A stretch of 64,000 nucleotides of DNA. Origin: DAIDKA01 sp036498905. GTDB taxonomy: Bacteria > Pseudomonadota > Gammaproteobacteria > Steroidobacterales > Steroidobacteraceae. Shown here piece by piece: positions 44,985 to 53,693 of the stretch. The notes under the pieces were generated by a model. That model had not been told where the DNA came from and searched no databases. It was given only the letters and a program-made list of their open reading frames with translations. Location of the stretch: NCBI GenBank assembly GCA_036498905.1, contig DASYER010000032.1:62001-126000 (forward strand), given 5' to 3'. A program made the position numbers and the translations under genes. Each line of letters begins with the position of its first letter. Within the stretch, counting starts at the first letter, position 1.

Positions 44985-46011
44985 GGGCGATCCGGCCACT
45001 TCCGTGGCCATCATCGGAGCGGGTCCCTGCGGCCTGTTTCAGGTGTTCGAGCTGGGCCTGCTCGGCATTCAGGCCCATGTGTTCGACTCCCTCAAGGTCG
45101 TGGGCGGACAGTGCGCGGAGCTGTATCCGGATAAGCCGATCTACGACATACCGGCCCTGCCGGTGTGTGGAGCGCAGGAACTCGTGGATCGGCTCATGCA
45201 GCAGATCCACCCCTTCAAGCCCCGGTTTCACCTCGGAGAGGAGGTCACGACCGTACTGCCGGATGGGGCGGGCCGCTTCACGGTGGGTACGGCCGGCGGC
45301 ACCGAAGTAACCGTCGGCGCGGTGGTCATTGCCGCTGGCCTGGGTGCCTTTCAGCCGCGCCGCTTCGGGGTACCCGGAGCGGAGGTATTTGAGGGCCGGC
45401 AGATCCAGTACCGGGTACGCGACGCCCAGCAGCTGGCCGGTCAGCGACTGGTCATCTTCGGTGGCGGCGACTCGGCGCTGGATTGGGCGGTGGCACTGGC
45501 ACCGGCTGCCCGCAGCGTGACGCTCGTGCATCGGCGCGAGCATTTTCGTGGCGCGCCGGCCACGGTCGCGCGCATGCGGGAACTTCAGGCCGCCGGGATG
45601 CTCCACCATATCGAAGGGACTGCCGAGTCCTTGCTCCAAGATGGCGAGGTACTGCACGGGGTGCAGGTCAAGGGCAATGACGGCAGCCAACATGAGGTGC
45701 ATGCCGACCAGATCCTGGTGTTTTTCGGCTTGCATCCGAAGCTCGGCCCGATTGCGCAGTGGGGTCTGGCCCTGGAGCGCAAGGCACTCGCGGTGGACAC
45801 CGAGCAGTTTCAAACCAACGTGCCCGGCATCTTTGCCGTGGGTGACATCAATACCTACCCGGGCAAGAAAAAGCTCATTTTGTCCGGTTTCCACGAGGCC
45901 GCGTTGGCGGCCTTCGGCATCCAGCACTACCTGTTTCCGCAGAAGAAACAGTTCCTGCAGTACACGACCACCAGTCCGATCATGCACAAACGCCTGGGTG
46001 TCCCGGATTGA
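44968..46011 (+). CDS. Ferredoxin-NADP reductase-like FAD oxidoreductase (TrxR-type fold)
   Basis: The 347-residue protein has two Rossmann domains: IIGAGPCGLFQVFELGLLG for FAD and VIFGGGDSALDWAVALA for NADPH, plus GIFAVGDINTYPGKKKLILSGFHEAALA near the end. The redox CxxC of thioredoxin reductase is absent, which marks the TrxR-like ferredoxin/flavodoxin-NADP reductase group (YumC type). It transfers electrons between NADPH and ferredoxin or flavodoxin. It begins inside the Cys-containing gene and is followed by azurin 103 bp on. Confidence 0.9.
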   Translation: MPDAPEGDPATSVAIIGAGPCGLFQVFELGLLGIQAHVFDSLKVVGGQCAELYPDKPIYDIPALPVCGAQELVDRLMQQIHPFKPRFHLGEEVTTVLPDGAGRFTVGTAGGTEVTVGAVVIAAGLGAFQPRRFGVPGAEVFEGRQIQYRVRDAQQLAGQRLVIFGGGDSALDWAVALAPAARSVTLVHRREHFRGAPATVARMRELQAAGMLHHIEGTAESLLQDGEVLHGVQVKGNDGSQHEVHADQILVFFGLHPKLGPIAQWGLALERKALAVDTEQFQTNVPGIFAVGDINTYPGKKKLILSGFHEAALAAFGIQHYLFPQKKQFLQYTTTSPIMHKRLGVPD

Positions 46012-46114
46012 ACCATTCGCCACCGCGTGCGGTACTCATCTGGCTGATGCAAAATACCGCCCCCGCTTCGCCAATTTATCCAATAACCGATCTGTTCCCG
46101 TTAAGGAGTCACCG

Positions 46115-46588
46115 ATGATCCGTAGACATTCTGTTCTGGCCGCGATGGCGCTTGCCACAGTGTTTCTGGCAGGAGGCACTCACGCCGCGTTCGCAGCCGA
46201 CAAGGTGTGCAAGCTCGAGATTAGCGGCAATGACGCCATGCAGTACGACAAGAAGGAACTCGATGTCGCGGCCGATTGCACCCAGGTCGAACTGACGCTC
46301 ACCCACACGGGCAAGCTGCCCGCCGCTGCCATGGGCCACAACTGGGTGCTGGTGAAGACCCCGGATGTAACCGCGGTGGCCAACGCCGGCATGTCGGCGG
46401 GGCTTGCCAACAACTACCTGACGCCCAATGATCCGCGCGTCATCGCCAGCACCAAGACCATCGGCGGTGGCCAGAGCACTTCGGTCACATTTGCGACCTC
46501 CAAGCTGACCAAGGGCGGCGACTACACCTTTATGTGCACCTTCCCCGGTCACTACGTGATCATGAAGGGCGTATTCAAGTTCGGCTGA
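46115..46588 (+). CDS. azu: Azurin (type 1 copper protein)
   Basis: The 157-residue precursor has a Sec signal peptide ending near TH AAFAADK (about residue 28). Mature azurin features include GNDAMQYDKKELDV and the copper ligands: His in MGHNW, Cys in FMCTFPGH (Cys), His five residues later, and the axial Met in YVIM. It is a periplasmic electron carrier to denitrification or peroxide-reducing enzymes. A good AAGGAG precedes ATG 46115. The tesB gene starts five bases after its stop. Confidence 0.96.
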   Translation: MIRRHSVLAAMALATVFLAGGTHAAFAADKVCKLEISGNDAMQYDKKELDVAADCTQVELTLTHTGKLPAAAMGHNWVLVKTPDVTAVANAGMSAGLANNYLTPNDPRVIASTKTIGGGQSTSVTFATSKLTKGGDYTFMCTFPGHYVIMKGVFKFG

Positions 46589-46592
46589 TTGC

Positions 46593-47459
46593 ATGGATCA
46601 GCGAATCGCTGATCTGCTCGCCTTGCTCGAGCTTGAGACGCTCGAGGTCAACCTGTTTCGCGGCGAAAGCCGCGACATAGGCAGTCCGCAGGTGTTCGGG
46701 GGCCAGGTGCTCGGACAGGCCCTCAACGCCGCTTCGCGCACCGTGAGCGGCCGCACGGTGCACTCCCTGCACGCATACTTTCTGCGCCGTGGGGACTTCA
46801 AGGCGCCGATCATCTACCAGGTGGATCGCAGCCGCGACGGGCACAGTTTTTCCAATCGCCGTGTCGTCGCGATCCAGCACGGCGAACAGATCTTCAACAT
46901 GACGTGCTCATTCCAGGTCGCCGAGTCGGGCCTGGAGCATCAGGTGCCCATTCCGGAAGTGGCGCCGCCGGAAGAACTGGCCGATACCTCGCGCGTGCCA
47001 CCGGAACTGCTCGCGAAATTGCCCGAGCGGATGCAGCTGCTGCTGCAGACCCCGCGCCCGTTTGAATTTCGCGCCGCAGGTCCTTTGGGCGCAAAGCCCG
47101 CAGCCAGCGGCGCCCCCTCCCGTCGGGTCTGGTTCAGGGCGGTGGCGGCGGTACCCGAAGATCAGACCCTGCAGCGTTGCCTGCTTGCCTACGTGTCCGA
47201 CTTCCATCTGCTGGAGACCGCCACGCTACCGCATGGCATTTCGCACCTGAGCGGCAAGGCGCAGGTGGCGAGTATCGATCATGCGATGTGGTTTCATCGT
47301 TCACTGCGGGTGGATGACTGGCTGCTGTATGACGTCGAGAGTCCGAGTGCGTCCGGGTCGCGTGGCTTCGCCCGTGCCAATGTATTTGCGCGTGACGGCA
47401 CCTTGGTTGCCAGCACCGCGCAGGAAGGACTGGTGCGGCTGACGGATCCGGCGCGGTGA
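46593..47459 (+). CDS. tesB: Acyl-CoA thioesterase II
   Basis: The 288-residue double-hotdog enzyme hydrolyses acyl-CoA. VFGGQVLGQALNAA, YFLRRGDFKAPIIYQVDRSRDGHSFSNRRVV and, in the second hotdog, LLAYVSDFHLLETA (catalytic Asp), YDVESPSASGSRG (Ser/Thr position) and STAQEGLVRL (Gln) match TesB. It follows azurin by five bases and overlaps the next gene's GTG by its stop, but these neighbours share no obvious role. Confidence 0.95.
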   Translation: MDQRIADLLALLELETLEVNLFRGESRDIGSPQVFGGQVLGQALNAASRTVSGRTVHSLHAYFLRRGDFKAPIIYQVDRSRDGHSFSNRRVVAIQHGEQIFNMTCSFQVAESGLEHQVPIPEVAPPEELADTSRVPPELLAKLPERMQLLLQTPRPFEFRAAGPLGAKPAASGAPSRRVWFRAVAAVPEDQTLQRCLLAYVSDFHLLETATLPHGISHLSGKAQVASIDHAMWFHRSLRVDDWLLYDVESPSASGSRGFARANVFARDGTLVASTAQEGLVRLTDPAR

Positions 47460-48472
47460 AAATCAGCGTTGCCGGTCTGATTCTCAGCCTGTACGTCGGC
47501 GCCGTGCTGGCCGCGGGACCGGCGCCGAAGGGATCTGCGCAGACACCTGCCGAAATTACCGACCTGATGCGACTTTGGTCCGGTGTCCATGACAGCGCCG
47601 TGCAGGTCATCCTCGATGATCACTCCCCGCAGGCCGCCGCCGCGGATGTATCGCGCCTGCGCACCGTCATCGAGCCGGTCGATCTGCCGTGGCTCGGACC
47701 GACGGTGCTGTACGAGGAGGAAACGCTGCACGAGGTGCCCGGCGCGCCGCGGCGACAGGTATTGCTGCGCCTGTCGATCGATTCCCAATTGCGCCCGCAG
47801 CGCATCCGGGTGCGACAGTACACCTTCAAGGATCCGGGCCAATGGCGTGGGTTCTTTGCCGATGCCCAGGCGCAGCAGACCCTGCGTCGCGCGGACATCG
47901 AGACGATGCCGGGTTGTGACCTGCTGCTCAGGCGCGACGGCGATCAGTTCCGGGGCGGAACACTGGGTCGCGGCTGCGTGTGGCCGGCGACGGACCCGCA
48001 GCGCTATGTGGATCACAGCGTGCAGGTGGGCGAGAGCCTGTACTGGTTCCGCACGCGCCTGTTTCGCTTCGAGGATGACGCGCTGGTGCAGGAGAGCGCC
48101 GGCTATGACTGGCCGGCACTGCATCTGGCCCGGCTGTACAGCTGTCAGATCCGCTGGTCCGCAACCGGGCAGCCGGCCGATCTGTCACCGCTGCTGAGTG
48201 TCGATGTCGCGGATCACGGGGGGCAGGCCGATTTTTCGCTGCCCGACGGTCGCGCGTTTCGCCTCATCCTGCACAGCGACGACTGGCCATTTGATGCGAG
48301 TAATCAGGCGCTGATCCTGATCTTGCAGGATCTCTCGCCGGGAGGGGCCACCGTGCGCAGCTGGACCCCCTCGGTTGCCCGACAGGTCACCGCCGCCATG
48401 AAGGTCATGGATGCGCGCTGCGCCCCTATCGCGGCACCAGCGAATCTATCGCCTGCATCACAGTCGTATTGA
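47456..48472 (+). CDS. Secreted CpcT/CpeT-like lipocalin-fold protein
   Basis: The 338-residue protein has a signal peptide (KISVAGLILSLYVGAVLAAG). The rest follows the CpcT/CpeT pattern: LMRLWSGVHDSAVQV, GPTVLYEEETLHEVPGAPRRQVLLRLS, RIRVRQYTFKDP, GCDLLLRRDGDQFRGGTLGRGCVWP, and FRLILHSDDWPFDAS. CpcT-type proteins in cyanobacteria attach bilins to phycobiliproteins; here no phycobilin system exists, so another ligand or role is likely. Start is GTG 47456. The last 47 bp overlap the convergent hydrolase gene. Confidence 0.68.
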   Translation: MKISVAGLILSLYVGAVLAAGPAPKGSAQTPAEITDLMRLWSGVHDSAVQVILDDHSPQAAAADVSRLRTVIEPVDLPWLGPTVLYEEETLHEVPGAPRRQVLLRLSIDSQLRPQRIRVRQYTFKDPGQWRGFFADAQAQQTLRRADIETMPGCDLLLRRDGDQFRGGTLGRGCVWPATDPQRYVDHSVQVGESLYWFRTRLFRFEDDALVQESAGYDWPALHLARLYSCQIRWSATGQPADLSPLLSVDVADHGGQADFSLPDGRAFRLILHSDDWPFDASNQALILILQDLSPGGATVRSWTPSVARQVTAAMKVMDARCAPIAAPANLSPASQSY

Positions 48473-49361
48473 AGCGCCGGCTGTCATCGAGCATGGCAAA
48501 ACTGTCATCGCCGGTGAGAGTGATGACCCGCAGTTGCGGCACCGCTTTACGCAAGCGTGCCTCATCCACCGCGCCACCCAGGTCCGAATCAATCACAACG
48601 ATCGGGATCTTCACCGCGGACAGCACCGACGCGTAGTCGAGTCTGTTCAGCTCGGTGAGCGTGGCCAACCCACGCGTCGGCGCACTGTGCGCCGCCAGCT
48701 CCGCCACAGTGCGCACCACGGCCGGATCGGTCTGCGCATGGAACAGCGTCCCGGTGACAAACTGCCGCGTGGCGGCCGCAAAATCGGTGCGGAACGGCTG
48801 CAGGTACTGATCGACCTGTGAGGGCGCGGGCGCGGGCTGGCCGATGGTGCGAAAGGTTTCCGCCCCGATGATGCCGGCCACCCGCGCACCGATCAGGGGC
48901 GCCGCTTCGAGGGCAACCGGGCCCCCCAGACCGTCACCCACCAGAATGACGCGGGCCTGCGGCAGCCGGGCGACCACTGCGGCGACATCCTGTGCGAAGC
49001 CCGCCAGTGACCAGGTCTGTCGATTCGTTCCTGAGGCACCCGCACCGCCCAGATCCAGCGTCACCACCGTGTGCTGAAGCGCCAGGGGTGCCAGCTGCTC
49101 GCGCCAGATCGAAGAGTCGGTGGCCCAGCCGTGTATGAGCACGACGGCCGGTTCCCCATGACCATATTGGCGCCAGGCGATCATCACGCCATCAGCCGAA
49201 GGGATGAACTGCGTGGCCGCAGCCGGCAGCGACGCCGCAGCACCCGGCGCACTGAGCGCCGGCGCGCTGCCGCCGTCGGTGGGGCCGACGCCCGGATGAG
49301 TCGGCCCGCAGGCGGTGATGGCCGCCAGTGCGGCGTACACAGGCACTCGGGAGATTTTCAC
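48426..49361 (-). CDS. Alpha/beta hydrolase-fold lipoprotein with lost catalytic residues
   Basis: The 311-residue protein has a lipobox (AAITAC) and an alpha/beta hydrolase fold: VVLIHGWATDSSIWREQL (oxyanion loop), VVTLDLGGAGASG, and the nucleophile-elbow region VILVGDGLGGPVAL. The Ser of the usual GxSxG is Gly144, and the His expected near GHFPML is missing (GDDSFAMLDD, about residues 284-293). It is therefore probably non-hydrolytic, acting as a binding or receptor protein in the periplasm. Start GTG 49361, eight bases after the FAD dehydrogenase gene's stop. Confidence is high for the fold, moderate for the loss of activity. Confidence 0.8.
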   Translation of the reverse strand: MKISRVPVYAALAAITACGPTHPGVGPTDGGSAPALSAPGAAASLPAAATQFIPSADGVMIAWRQYGHGEPAVVLIHGWATDSSIWREQLAPLALQHTVVTLDLGGAGASGTNRQTWSLAGFAQDVAAVVARLPQARVILVGDGLGGPVALEAAPLIGARVAGIIGAETFRTIGQPAPAPSQVDQYLQPFRTDFAAATRQFVTGTLFHAQTDPAVVRTVAELAAHSAPTRGLATLTELNRLDYASVLSAVKIPIVVIDSDLGGAVDEARLRKAVPQLRVITLTGDDSFAMLDDSRRFNTTVMQAIDSLVPR

Positions 49362-49369
49362 TTCACTCT

Positions 49370-50803
49370 TCAGCGCGCTTGGAGGATTTTCCCGGGATTC
49401 ATGATCCCGTTGGGGTCGAAGGCGTGCTTGATGGCCCGCATCAGATCCAGTTCTACTGGCGGCGCATAGCGGGCAAGCTCCTCGACCTTCAGCTGCCCGA
49501 TGCCATGCTCGGCACTGAAGCTGCCGCCAAATTCATGCACCATCTCATGGATCGCCCGTTGCACCGCTGGGGCGCGGGCCAGGAACGCCTGCGCCGGTGC
49601 CAGCGGATCCTGATTCAGATTGAAGTGCAGATTGCCATCCCCGACGTGTCCGTAGGCAATCAGTCGCCCCTCGGGAACATGGCGGTTGAGCCACTCGGTG
49701 GCCTGCTGCACGAACTGCGGCAGGGCGGCTACCGGGACCGAAATGTCATGTTTGAGGCTTGCGCCATCAAGGCGCTGGGCGCGCGGAATGTTCTCGCGCA
49801 GGAACCAGAAGCTGGCGGCCTCGCGGCCGCTTTGCGCGATGGCGGCATCCTGTACCAGGCCGGCGCCATGTGCCCGGGCCAGGACATCCTCGAGCACGGT
49901 GTCCAAGGGCTCATCGGCGCGCGGCGAAGTCAGTTCGCACAGTACGTACCAGTCATGGCGCTCGGACAACGGATCCAGCGCCGGAGGAATGTGCCGCACG
50001 GTCAGGTCCACGGCCAGACGCGGAATCAGTTCGAAGGAACTGACCCGATCGCCACTGTGAGTGCGCAGTTGGCTGAGCAGTTCCACCGCGGCGTGCACGC
50101 CCGACACCGCGACAAAGGCGGTCGCGACACTGCGGATCGCGGGAAACAGTTTGAGGGTCGCGGCGGTAATGATGCCGAGCGTGCCTTCGGCGCCCAGGAA
50201 CAGGGATTTCACATCGTAGCCGGTGTTGTCCTTGCGCAGGCTCGTCAGGCGGTCGAGCACCCTGCCGTCGGGCAGCACCACTTCAAGTCCCAGTACCAGA
50301 TCGCGCATCATGCCGTAGCGCAGGACATTGGTGCCACCGGCGTTGGTCGACAGATTGCCGCCTATCTGGCAGCTGCCCTCGGATCCGAGGCTCAAGGGAA
50401 AGAACCGTTCGGCATCCGCCGCGGCCCGCTGCACCTGCGCCAGCACGCATCCGGCTTCGGCCGTCAGCGAGTAGTTCAGAGGATCGATTGCGCGGATCCG
50501 GTTCAGCCGGCTCAAGGAGACGATGACCTGGCTACCCGAAGCATCGGGCGTGGCTCCGCCGCAATAACTGGTGTTACCCCCCTGCGGCACGACACCCAGA
50601 CGGTGTGTGTTGCAGAACGCCAGAGTGGCCGCGACCTGCTCGACGGTGCGCGGCAGGATCAGGGCCGCCGCGCTGCCATGATACAGGCCGCGGTGATCGA
50701 CCAGCAGCGGTGCCAGATCATGCGCATCGGTGCGGACACTATCGGCCCCGAGCAGGCCGGTGAGTTGAGCGATCGCAGCTGCGCTAGCGGCCGGCTCGCT
50801 CAC
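49370..50803 (-). CDS. FAD-linked oxidase / D-2-hydroxyacid dehydrogenase (GlcD-like)
   Basis: The 477-residue flavoprotein has the VAO/PCMH FAD-binding domain (VVPQGGNTSYCGGATPD, ERFFPLSLGSEGSCQIGGNLSTNAGG, SLFLGAEGTLGIITAATLKL) and the C-terminal cap with YGHVGDGNLHFNL and FSAEHGIGQLKVEEL, the metal/substrate His cluster of D-lactate, D-2-hydroxyglutarate and glycolate dehydrogenases. Substrate choice is not decidable, but residues fit the D2HGDH/LDH group. Its GTG start overlaps the acidic protein's stop (GTGA). Confidence 0.93.
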   Translation of the reverse strand: MSEPAASAAAIAQLTGLLGADSVRTDAHDLAPLLVDHRGLYHGSAAALILPRTVEQVAATLAFCNTHRLGVVPQGGNTSYCGGATPDASGSQVIVSLSRLNRIRAIDPLNYSLTAEAGCVLAQVQRAAADAERFFPLSLGSEGSCQIGGNLSTNAGGTNVLRYGMMRDLVLGLEVVLPDGRVLDRLTSLRKDNTGYDVKSLFLGAEGTLGIITAATLKLFPAIRSVATAFVAVSGVHAAVELLSQLRTHSGDRVSSFELIPRLAVDLTVRHIPPALDPLSERHDWYVLCELTSPRADEPLDTVLEDVLARAHGAGLVQDAAIAQSGREAASFWFLRENIPRAQRLDGASLKHDISVPVAALPQFVQQATEWLNRHVPEGRLIAYGHVGDGNLHFNLNQDPLAPAQAFLARAPAVQRAIHEMVHEFGGSFSAEHGIGQLKVEELARYAPPVELDLMRAIKHAFDPNGIMNPGKILQAR

Positions 50804-51114
50804 TCGTCCTCGTCTTCATCCTCATCTTCGTCTTCATCGTCGTCGTCATCATCATCCCAGTCGTCGTCCTCGTCCTCATCCTCGTCTTCATCCTCATCCT
50901 CGTCCTCCTCGGACTCGGACCAGCCCTCCGGCGCGGTGGTCTTCTCAAGATCCATTTCGTGCCAGGCTTCGATGTCGAGTTCCTCGATATCTCCATCCAC
51001 GTATTCGATTTCGACGAGTTCGGAGTCCTCGTCTACCGACAGCACGCGGAAGGACTCCTCTTCTTCGATGTTCTGGTACCACTGTCCTGCTGCCGGTTCG
51101 TAATCTCTGCTCAC
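50800..51114 (-). CDS. DUF6763-type protein with very acidic C-terminal tail
   Basis: The 104-residue protein has a small SH3-like beta domain (WYQNIEEEESFRVLSVDEDSELVEIEYVDGDIEEL, then AWHEMDLEKTTAPEGWSE) and a tail of almost only Asp and Glu from about residue 66 to the end. The domain is found in related gammaproteobacteria as DUF6763; the role is unknown. The tail could mimic nucleic acid or bind basic proteins or metals. The GTG start is at 51114. Confidence 0.8.
   Translation of the reverse strand: MSRDYEPAAGQWYQNIEEEESFRVLSVDEDSELVEIEYVDGDIEELDIEAWHEMDLEKTTAPEGWSESEEDEDEDEDEDEDEDDDWDDDDDDDEDEDEDEDEDE
50803..50919. repeat. Low-complexity GA/TC-type trinucleotide tract
   Basis: This 117-bp stretch consists of repeated Asp and Glu codons of the acidic tail, read on the minus strand. 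On the plus strand it appears as TCN repeats (cctcgtcttc pattern) that give a spurious poly-Ser frame. The tract is prone to slippage, so tail length may vary among strains. Confidence 0.85.
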
Positions 51115-51240
51115 CGCTTTGGTCCTCGAGGGCTCAACTGGTTAAAGGCGCCCGTCAGTTTAAGGGGGGATTGTTGCGGGTGGCAACGTCATCGGGCCTC
51201 GGATTCGCCCCCCCGGCGCCGATCCCGTATAGTTTTTACC

Positions 51241-52416
51241 ATGAGCGCCACAGGTGAGAATGTCGTGTCCCCGCTGCTTGCTGCCCGACGCATTGTCGTC
51301 AAGGTGGGTTCGGCCCTGCTGGTCGACCCGGAAACGGGCCTGCTGCGGCGGGATTGGATGACCGGGCTGGTCGAGGACCTGATACGTCTGCGGCAACGCG
51401 GGCAGCAGGTCATCCTGGTTTCCTCCGGCGCGATCGCCCTGGGCCGACGTGAGCTGGGGCTTGCCCCGGGAGCCCTGCGACTGGATGAGAGTCAGGCTGC
51501 AGCCGCCGTGGGGCAGATCCGCCTGGCGCATGCCTACAAGGAGTTGCTGGGCGAACATGGCGTCACCGTGGCGCAGGTGCTGCTGACACTGGAGGACAGC
51601 GAACAGCGGCAGCGTTATTTGAACGCGCGTGCCACGCTCGAATCGCTGCTGGCCTTGGGGGCATTGCCCGTCATCAACGAGAACGACACGGTGGCCACGG
51701 CCGAGATCCGCTACGGAGACAATGATCGGTTGGGCGCCCGCGTCGCGCAGATGGCGGCGGCGGACTGCCTGGTACTGCTTTCGGATGTCGAGGGCCTGTT
51801 CACGGCCGACCCGAACCGCAATCCCGACGCCCGCTTCATCGCCCGGGTCACGGCGGTGACGCCGGAGATCGAAGCGATGGCAGGCCGCTCGGCCTCGGCC
51901 GTGGGCTCCGGCGGCATGACGACCAAGATCGTTGCGGCCAAGATCGCGGTCGCCGCCGGTTGCCATATGTGCATCGCAACGGGACACCCCGCGCACCCGG
52001 TGCGGCGACTGGAAGAGGGCGGCCGGTGTACCTGGTTTGTGCCCTCCGAGACGCCGGTGGCGGCACGCAAGCAATGGATCGCCGGGACCTTGCGTCCGGC
52101 CGGTGCCTTGAGCATCGACGCGGGTGCGCTCAAGGCGCTGAATGCAGGCAAGAGCCTGCTTCCGGCCGGTGTCGTGCGCCTGGCGGGCCGCTTTGAGCAG
52201 GGTGACACCGTGAGCATCCTTGCATCCGACGGCACCGAGGTGGCGCGTGGCATCAGCGCCTATGCGGATGGCGATGTCGCCCGCATCATGGGGCGTAAGT
52301 CCGCAGAAATTGAAAGCATCCTGGGTTATTGCAGCGGCGATGCCCTGGTGCACCGGGATGATCTGGTGATTCTGCGCAAGGATTGGCAGGTGCAGCCCGC
52401 TCAGGAGGCCTCGTGA
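51241..52416 (+). CDS. proB: Glutamate 5-kinase
   Basis: The 391-residue enzyme phosphorylates glutamate, the first step of proline synthesis. RRIVVKVGSALLVDPE, VILVSSGAIALGRRELGL, LPVINENDTVATAEIRYGDNDRLGARVAQM and VGSGGMTTKIVAAKIA are the kinase motifs; a C-terminal PUA domain (SIDAGALKALNAGKSLLPAGV) follows. ATG 51241 is chosen. Its stop overlaps the GTG start of proA, the expected ProB-ProA coupling. Feedback inhibition by proline is expected from family knowledge. Confidence 0.97.
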   Translation: MSATGENVVSPLLAARRIVVKVGSALLVDPETGLLRRDWMTGLVEDLIRLRQRGQQVILVSSGAIALGRRELGLAPGALRLDESQAAAAVGQIRLAHAYKELLGEHGVTVAQVLLTLEDSEQRQRYLNARATLESLLALGALPVINENDTVATAEIRYGDNDRLGARVAQMAAADCLVLLSDVEGLFTADPNRNPDARFIARVTAVTPEIEAMAGRSASAVGSGGMTTKIVAAKIAVAAGCHMCIATGHPAHPVRRLEEGGRCTWFVPSETPVAARKQWIAGTLRPAGALSIDAGALKALNAGKSLLPAGVVRLAGRFEQGDTVSILASDGTEVARGISAYADGDVARIMGRKSAEIESILGYCSGDALVHRDDLVILRKDWQVQPAQEAS

Positions 52417-53690
52417 GTACCGCGCAGAATGAAATGTTGGATGACCTCATGCGCCGGATCGGCCAGGCGGCGCTGGTGGCGGCCGATGCGCTCAGTCTTG
52501 CCAGCACGCAGACCAAGAATCAGGCGCTGCGCGCAGCGGCGGGCGCCATCCGGTCCCACAGGGCCGAAATTCTCGCCGCCAATGCCCAGGATCTGGCCCG
52601 GGCGCGCGAACGGGACCTCGGCGCAGCGCTACTGGACCGGCTGGAACTCAACGACAAACGCGTCGAGTCGATGGCCCGGGGACTGGAGGACATCATCGAG
52701 CTGGCCGATCCGATCGGCTCCGTTTCGGCTCACTGGACACGGCCCAACGGCCTGGATATTTCGCGGGTGCGCGTGCCGCTCGGCGTCATCGGCATCATCT
52801 ACGAGAGCCGGCCCAATGTAACGGCCGATGCCGGCGCGCTGTGCCTGAAGTCGGGCAACGCGGTGATTCTGCGCGGCGGCTCGGAGAGCGAGCGCTCCAA
52901 TCGCGCCGTTCACGCCTGCCTGGTGGCGGGGCTGATGGCCGCCGGTCTGCCCGAGTCGTGCATCCAGCTGGTACCGACGACGGATCGCGCCGCGGTGGGC
53001 CTGATGCTGAGCGGCATGAATGATTTCATCGATGTACTCGTGCCCCGCGGCGGCAAGAGCCTGGTGGCGCGGGTGCAGAAGGAAGCGCGCATCCCGGTGA
53101 TCGGCCATCTGGAGGGCAACTGCCACGTATACGTAGACCGGGACGCGGATCTGACCATGGCGCGCGCCATCGTGCTGAATGCGAAGTTGCGGCGTACCGG
53201 CATCTGCGGTGCGGCCGAGACCTTGCTGGTGGATCGTGCGTGCATCACGACGCACCTCGGGCCGCTCGTCACGGATCTGCTGGAAGCCGGTTGCCAAGTG
53301 CGCGGCGATGCCACCGTGCAGCAAGTCGATGCCCGGGTCCGCGCCGCGACCGAGGAGGACTGGTACACCGAGTATCTGGATTCGATCATTGCCGTGCGGG
53401 TTGTGGCTGGCGTGGATGAAGCCATCGCGCATATCGCGCGCTACGGTTCGGCGCACACCGAATCGATTGTGACCGCCAATGCCGCGACGGCCGCCCGTTT
53501 TCTGGCGCGGGTGGACAGCGCCATCGTGCTGCACAATGCCTCCACGCAGTTCGCCGACGGCGCAGAGTTTGGAATGGGCGCGGAGATCGGCATTTCGACC
53601 GATCGGTTCCACGCCCGCGGGCCGGTCGGGGTCGAGCAGCTGACCAGTTACAAGTACGTCGTGCGCGGCACCGGGCAGCTTCGGCCTTGA
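52413..53690 (+). CDS. proA: Gamma-glutamyl phosphate reductase
   Basis: The 425-residue enzyme reduces gamma-glutamyl phosphate to glutamate-5-semialdehyde with NADPH. VPLGVIGIIYESRPNVTADAG, KSGNAVILRGGSESERSN and RTGICGAAETLLVD (catalytic Cys) are present, as is the GMGAEIGISTDRFHARGPVG end. The start is GTG 52413, in the proB stop, with CAGGAGG before it. The convergent molybdopterin gene starts four bases after the stop. Confidence 0.97.
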   Translation: MSTAQNEMLDDLMRRIGQAALVAADALSLASTQTKNQALRAAAGAIRSHRAEILAANAQDLARARERDLGAALLDRLELNDKRVESMARGLEDIIELADPIGSVSAHWTRPNGLDISRVRVPLGVIGIIYESRPNVTADAGALCLKSGNAVILRGGSESERSNRAVHACLVAGLMAAGLPESCIQLVPTTDRAAVGLMLSGMNDFIDVLVPRGGKSLVARVQKEARIPVIGHLEGNCHVYVDRDADLTMARAIVLNAKLRRTGICGAAETLLVDRACITTHLGPLVTDLLEAGCQVRGDATVQQVDARVRAATEEDWYTEYLDSIIAVRVVAGVDEAIAHIARYGSAHTESIVTANAATAARFLARVDSAIVLHNASTQFADGAEFGMGAEIGISTDRFHARGPVGVEQLTSYKYVVRGTGQLRP

Positions 53691-53693
53691 GGT

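Noticed and set aside
49328..51103. Long plus-strand frame with a poly-Ser end
   Set aside because: It is antisense to the FAD dehydrogenase and the acidic tail; the Ser run is the complement of Asp/Glu codons.
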